Made by a program: the position numbers and the translations under genes. From NCBI RefSeq assembly GCF_014898815.1, contig NW_026515505.1, forward strand, positions 806,001 to 870,000: DNA of 64,000 nucleotides. The letters are read 5' to 3'. Position 1 is the first letter of the stretch, and each line of letters begins with the position of its first letter. The stretch is from Panonychus citri. Lineage: Eukaryota; Arthropoda; Arachnida; Trombidiformes; Tetranychidae. Of the stretch, positions 62,005 through 64,000 are shown one piece after another. The notes beneath the pieces were generated by a model, which ran no database searches, was not told the origin of the DNA, and was given only the letters and a program-made list of their open reading frames with translations.

Positions 62005-62457
62005 ATGTTTAACCAACAATCGACACCCTATGTTGTTGATAAACTTCTGTTTCCGGTAGTTAAAAAGACCAATTGTAGGCCTCCACCGCCTATTCTTCCA
62101 CCCAATGGATGTATTGATAAAGCTAAAATACGGAAGTATCCATGTGGTTTTCCTGGTTGTCAATGGGTTTTCACTCGAACCAATCATGTAGTTCGTCATC
62201 ATGAGCGAGTTCACCCTGGTTTCAAGCCAACCCACACCACCTCCAATTCTAGATCAAATAATAACCATCATACCAACAATAATAATAATCCATCTTCAAT
62301 CAACAACAACAATAGTAACGACAATTTATCGATTAACAAAAAGGTAGCCACAAATAAAACACCAACCAATGGACCCCAACAACAAGTAACAACAACATCA
62401 ACTCCAGTCCAATCCTCTGGTCAAGGGTTTAAATTAAGGTTAGTGGATGAAGATTAA
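62005..62457 (+). CDS. Single C2H2 zinc-finger protein with Asn-rich tail, 150 aa, intronless
   Basis: The frame has one classical zinc finger: Cys47-x4-Cys52-x12-His65-x4-His70 within YPCGFPGCQWVFTRTNHVVR. It is preceded by a proline patch (CRPPPPILPPNGC) and followed by HHERVHPGFKP. The rest is low complexity: Asn/His-rich (residues about 80-115), then Thr/Gln/Ser-rich, ending GFKLRLVDED. A lone finger usually binds DNA weakly or mediates protein contacts, so the role is unknown. The Met was chosen because the finger and a TATAAA element 125 bp upstream fit. The frame has a stop before it. Two extra cysteines (24, 36) flank the proline patch. I recognise no orthologue. The intronless structure is unusual beside its multi-exon neighbours. 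Confidence 0.7.
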   Translation: MFNQQSTPYVVDKLLFPVVKKTNCRPPPPILPPNGCIDKAKIRKYPCGFPGCQWVFTRTNHVVRHHERVHPGFKPTHTTSNSRSNNNHHTNNNNNPSSINNNNSNDNLSINKKVATNKTPTNGPQQQVTTTSTPVQSSGQGFKLRLVDED

Positions 62458-64000
62458 TCACTTTCCATGATCGAGTAAAGTCCATTTTTCCTTAGACAGT
62501 AACTAACCTAAAAGGAGGAGAAAAGAGCCCCTCCTTTTTCTGGTTTTTTTCTTTCATAGCCTATGGATAAAACTGGTTACTGTTTACTTATTTTACCTTT
62601 TCCAAGGAAAAGAATAATTTTGTTGGCCAAATCATCATCATCATCATCATCATCAATATTATTATCCTTACATGTACTGAAAGTTATAACATGTTCACCC
62701 TTTTGACCTCTCGATCAACCAGATAGGATTAGCTTCGTGCATTCATTTCAATTGGACTTAAGCTTGGCAACAAAGGCTTCATTTTATTGAGAGAAAGAGA
62801 GAGAGAGAGAGTTTAAGATGTTATCATCTTCTTTTTTCCAGTTCGAGAAGAGAGAGAGAGAGAAAATAAGATAATTTGTTCTGTCTTGTATTCGTCATCT
62901 TGTTAGAAAACGTAAACAAAACACATCTCGACCTCTTTTTCTTGACCTCTTTCTTTTAGTTCAATTTCTTTCTTCATCTTCTTACTATCTCCATCTTCCA
63001 CTTTCTTTCTGTCTTTTCATTATCTTTATCTCTCTCACTATCCACTCTCTTTCTCGATCACTCACTCTCATCCTCTTTTCCACCATCACGGAAGAGCGAG
63101 AGCAAATTGAACACTAAAATGAAAGAGAAAAGAGAGAAAGAGAGAGACAGAAGATAAGAGGGAGCGGACGTCACTTTCATTCCAGCATAAAGATAAAAAG
63201 AAAACTTTTCGGAGGGTTTTTTCCCTCTCAGTTGGTTTAGCCCCGTTTAACTTTCATTCTGGTTTTTTGAGTATCTGAGTGTGTGAGTGTTTCTGTTTGT
63301 GAGCCATTTTCATGGAGATTTAGGTCACTAATATGATTGAATAAACCTTTCTCTCTCTCTCTCTTTCTCTCCCTCAATGCTCCTTTTCACATCTTCCTTT
63401 TTGCTTTTCAATTTTGCTTTTCTTGCTCTCCCTCCCTTCCCTTTTGCTCTCATTCTGTTTTACTTTTTTTCTCTTCTACAATTACTCTCTCTCTCCCTCT
63501 CCTTTCTCTTTTGCTTTCTGCCTTTTCATCATCATGCCCTCTCTTTCTACATCTAAATCATGCTCCTTGTCCTCCATCACCAGCCGAATCAACTACATCC
63601 TAACGGTCAAATGTATATTTACTCACCATTATATTACCGTTAACCTACCCACCCACCTTGCCTGCAGTCAACCCCGCACTCGTTTGTTTGTAAAAGTGTG
63701 TGAGTGAAGTTGAGTATTAACACACTCATAAAATAGTTAGCATAAAAAGGTAGCCAAATGACTCTCTCTCTCTCTTTCTCTCTCTCACTTGGAACCTCTT
63801 AAAGTAACAAAAAAACACACCAACCATTATTCACTCAGCAAGAATTGATGAAAAGCAGAAAAAAACTATCACAATCATTTCCAATTTTCTACTCCATGTT
63901 GCTTGTAAACAAGAATAATATTCAACTTAATAAGCGAGAAAAAAATGGGAAAGTATTGAGAAGAGAGAGAGAGAAAAGTGAGTAAATTAGAAAGAGAAAC
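62458..64000. other. Region downstream of the zinc-finger gene, no gene seen
   Basis: Begins with a probable 3' UTR. It contains a CATCATCATC run near 62,631-62,654, several GA/CT runs (62,795-62,811, 62,850-62,862, 63,349-63,366, 63,762-63,786) and long pyrimidine-rich stretches at 62,930-63,080 and 63,340-63,560. The open frames there are Phe/Leu/Ser-rich translations of these tracts. Confidence 0.55.

Noticed and set aside
1..64000. CRISPR arrays, prokaryotic operons, rRNA and tRNA genes
   Set aside because: No regularly spaced direct repeats with unique spacers and no recognisable rRNA. No tRNA cloverleaf with a GGTTCGAATCC-type B box was found by eye. A tRNA scan would be needed to exclude one fully.

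Overview
The window is eukaryotic nuclear DNA: AT-rich, with short GT-AG introns in most genes, very long (CT)n/(GA)n microsatellites and GAT/ATC trinucleotide clusters. It holds a Runt transcription factor, Cactin, a theta-type diacylglycerol kinase, PP4R3/falafel and a glutathione S-transferase that looks delta-class. The delta class is typical of arthropods. The compact genes, AT-rich introns and GST suggest a small-genome arthropod, possibly a trombidiform or spider-mite-like mite. The species is inference and was not tested.

Layout. Bases 1 to about 22,900 show no convincing gene. This stretch is simple-sequence-rich, with a 423 bp tandem duplication at 1183-2006 and one copy of a roughly 600 bp dispersed repeat at 10,891-11,511. 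From 24,500 to 33,200 lies a gene cluster: Runt (minus), a small secreted peptide gene (plus), MED20 (plus), an N-terminally short intronless Cactin (plus), an uncharacterised Lys/Glu-rich ORF (plus), and mitochondrial pyruvate dehydrogenase E1 beta (minus). An 18-exon diacylglycerol kinase theta fills 34,372-41,337 (plus). About 4 kb of gene-free AT-rich DNA follows, ending in a long imperfect hairpin at 44,997-45,210. Then come a glutathione S-transferase (minus), CHP1 (calcineurin-B homologous, minus), a second small secreted peptide gene (plus), PP4R3/SMEK/falafel (minus, nine exons), and a single-finger C2H2 protein with an Asn-rich tail (plus).

How the genes relate. These are unrelated housekeeping and signalling genes. 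MED20, Cactin and Runt act in transcription or splicing. PDHB is mitochondrial metabolism. DGK-theta ends diacylglycerol signalling. CHP1 and PP4R3 act in Na+/H+ exchange and phosphatase regulation. I see no evidence for an operon-like functional system.

Most interesting points: (i) the Runt gene has an internally duplicated C-terminal module, an altered Groucho-type ending (WRPF-D), and an intron that is mostly a copy of the dispersed repeat; (ii) two small secreted-protein genes can be rebuilt only by splicing; (iii) conserved reading frames in Cactin (a compensated pair) and DGK (single) are shifted by one base, pointing to assembly errors or genuine mutations; (iv) a cluster of CTCF/YY1-like CCATCTGG words lies upstream of PP4R3, with related words upstream of CHP1 and PDHB; (v) a 48-49 bp inverted repeat has differences that mostly keep G-U pairing on one strand.
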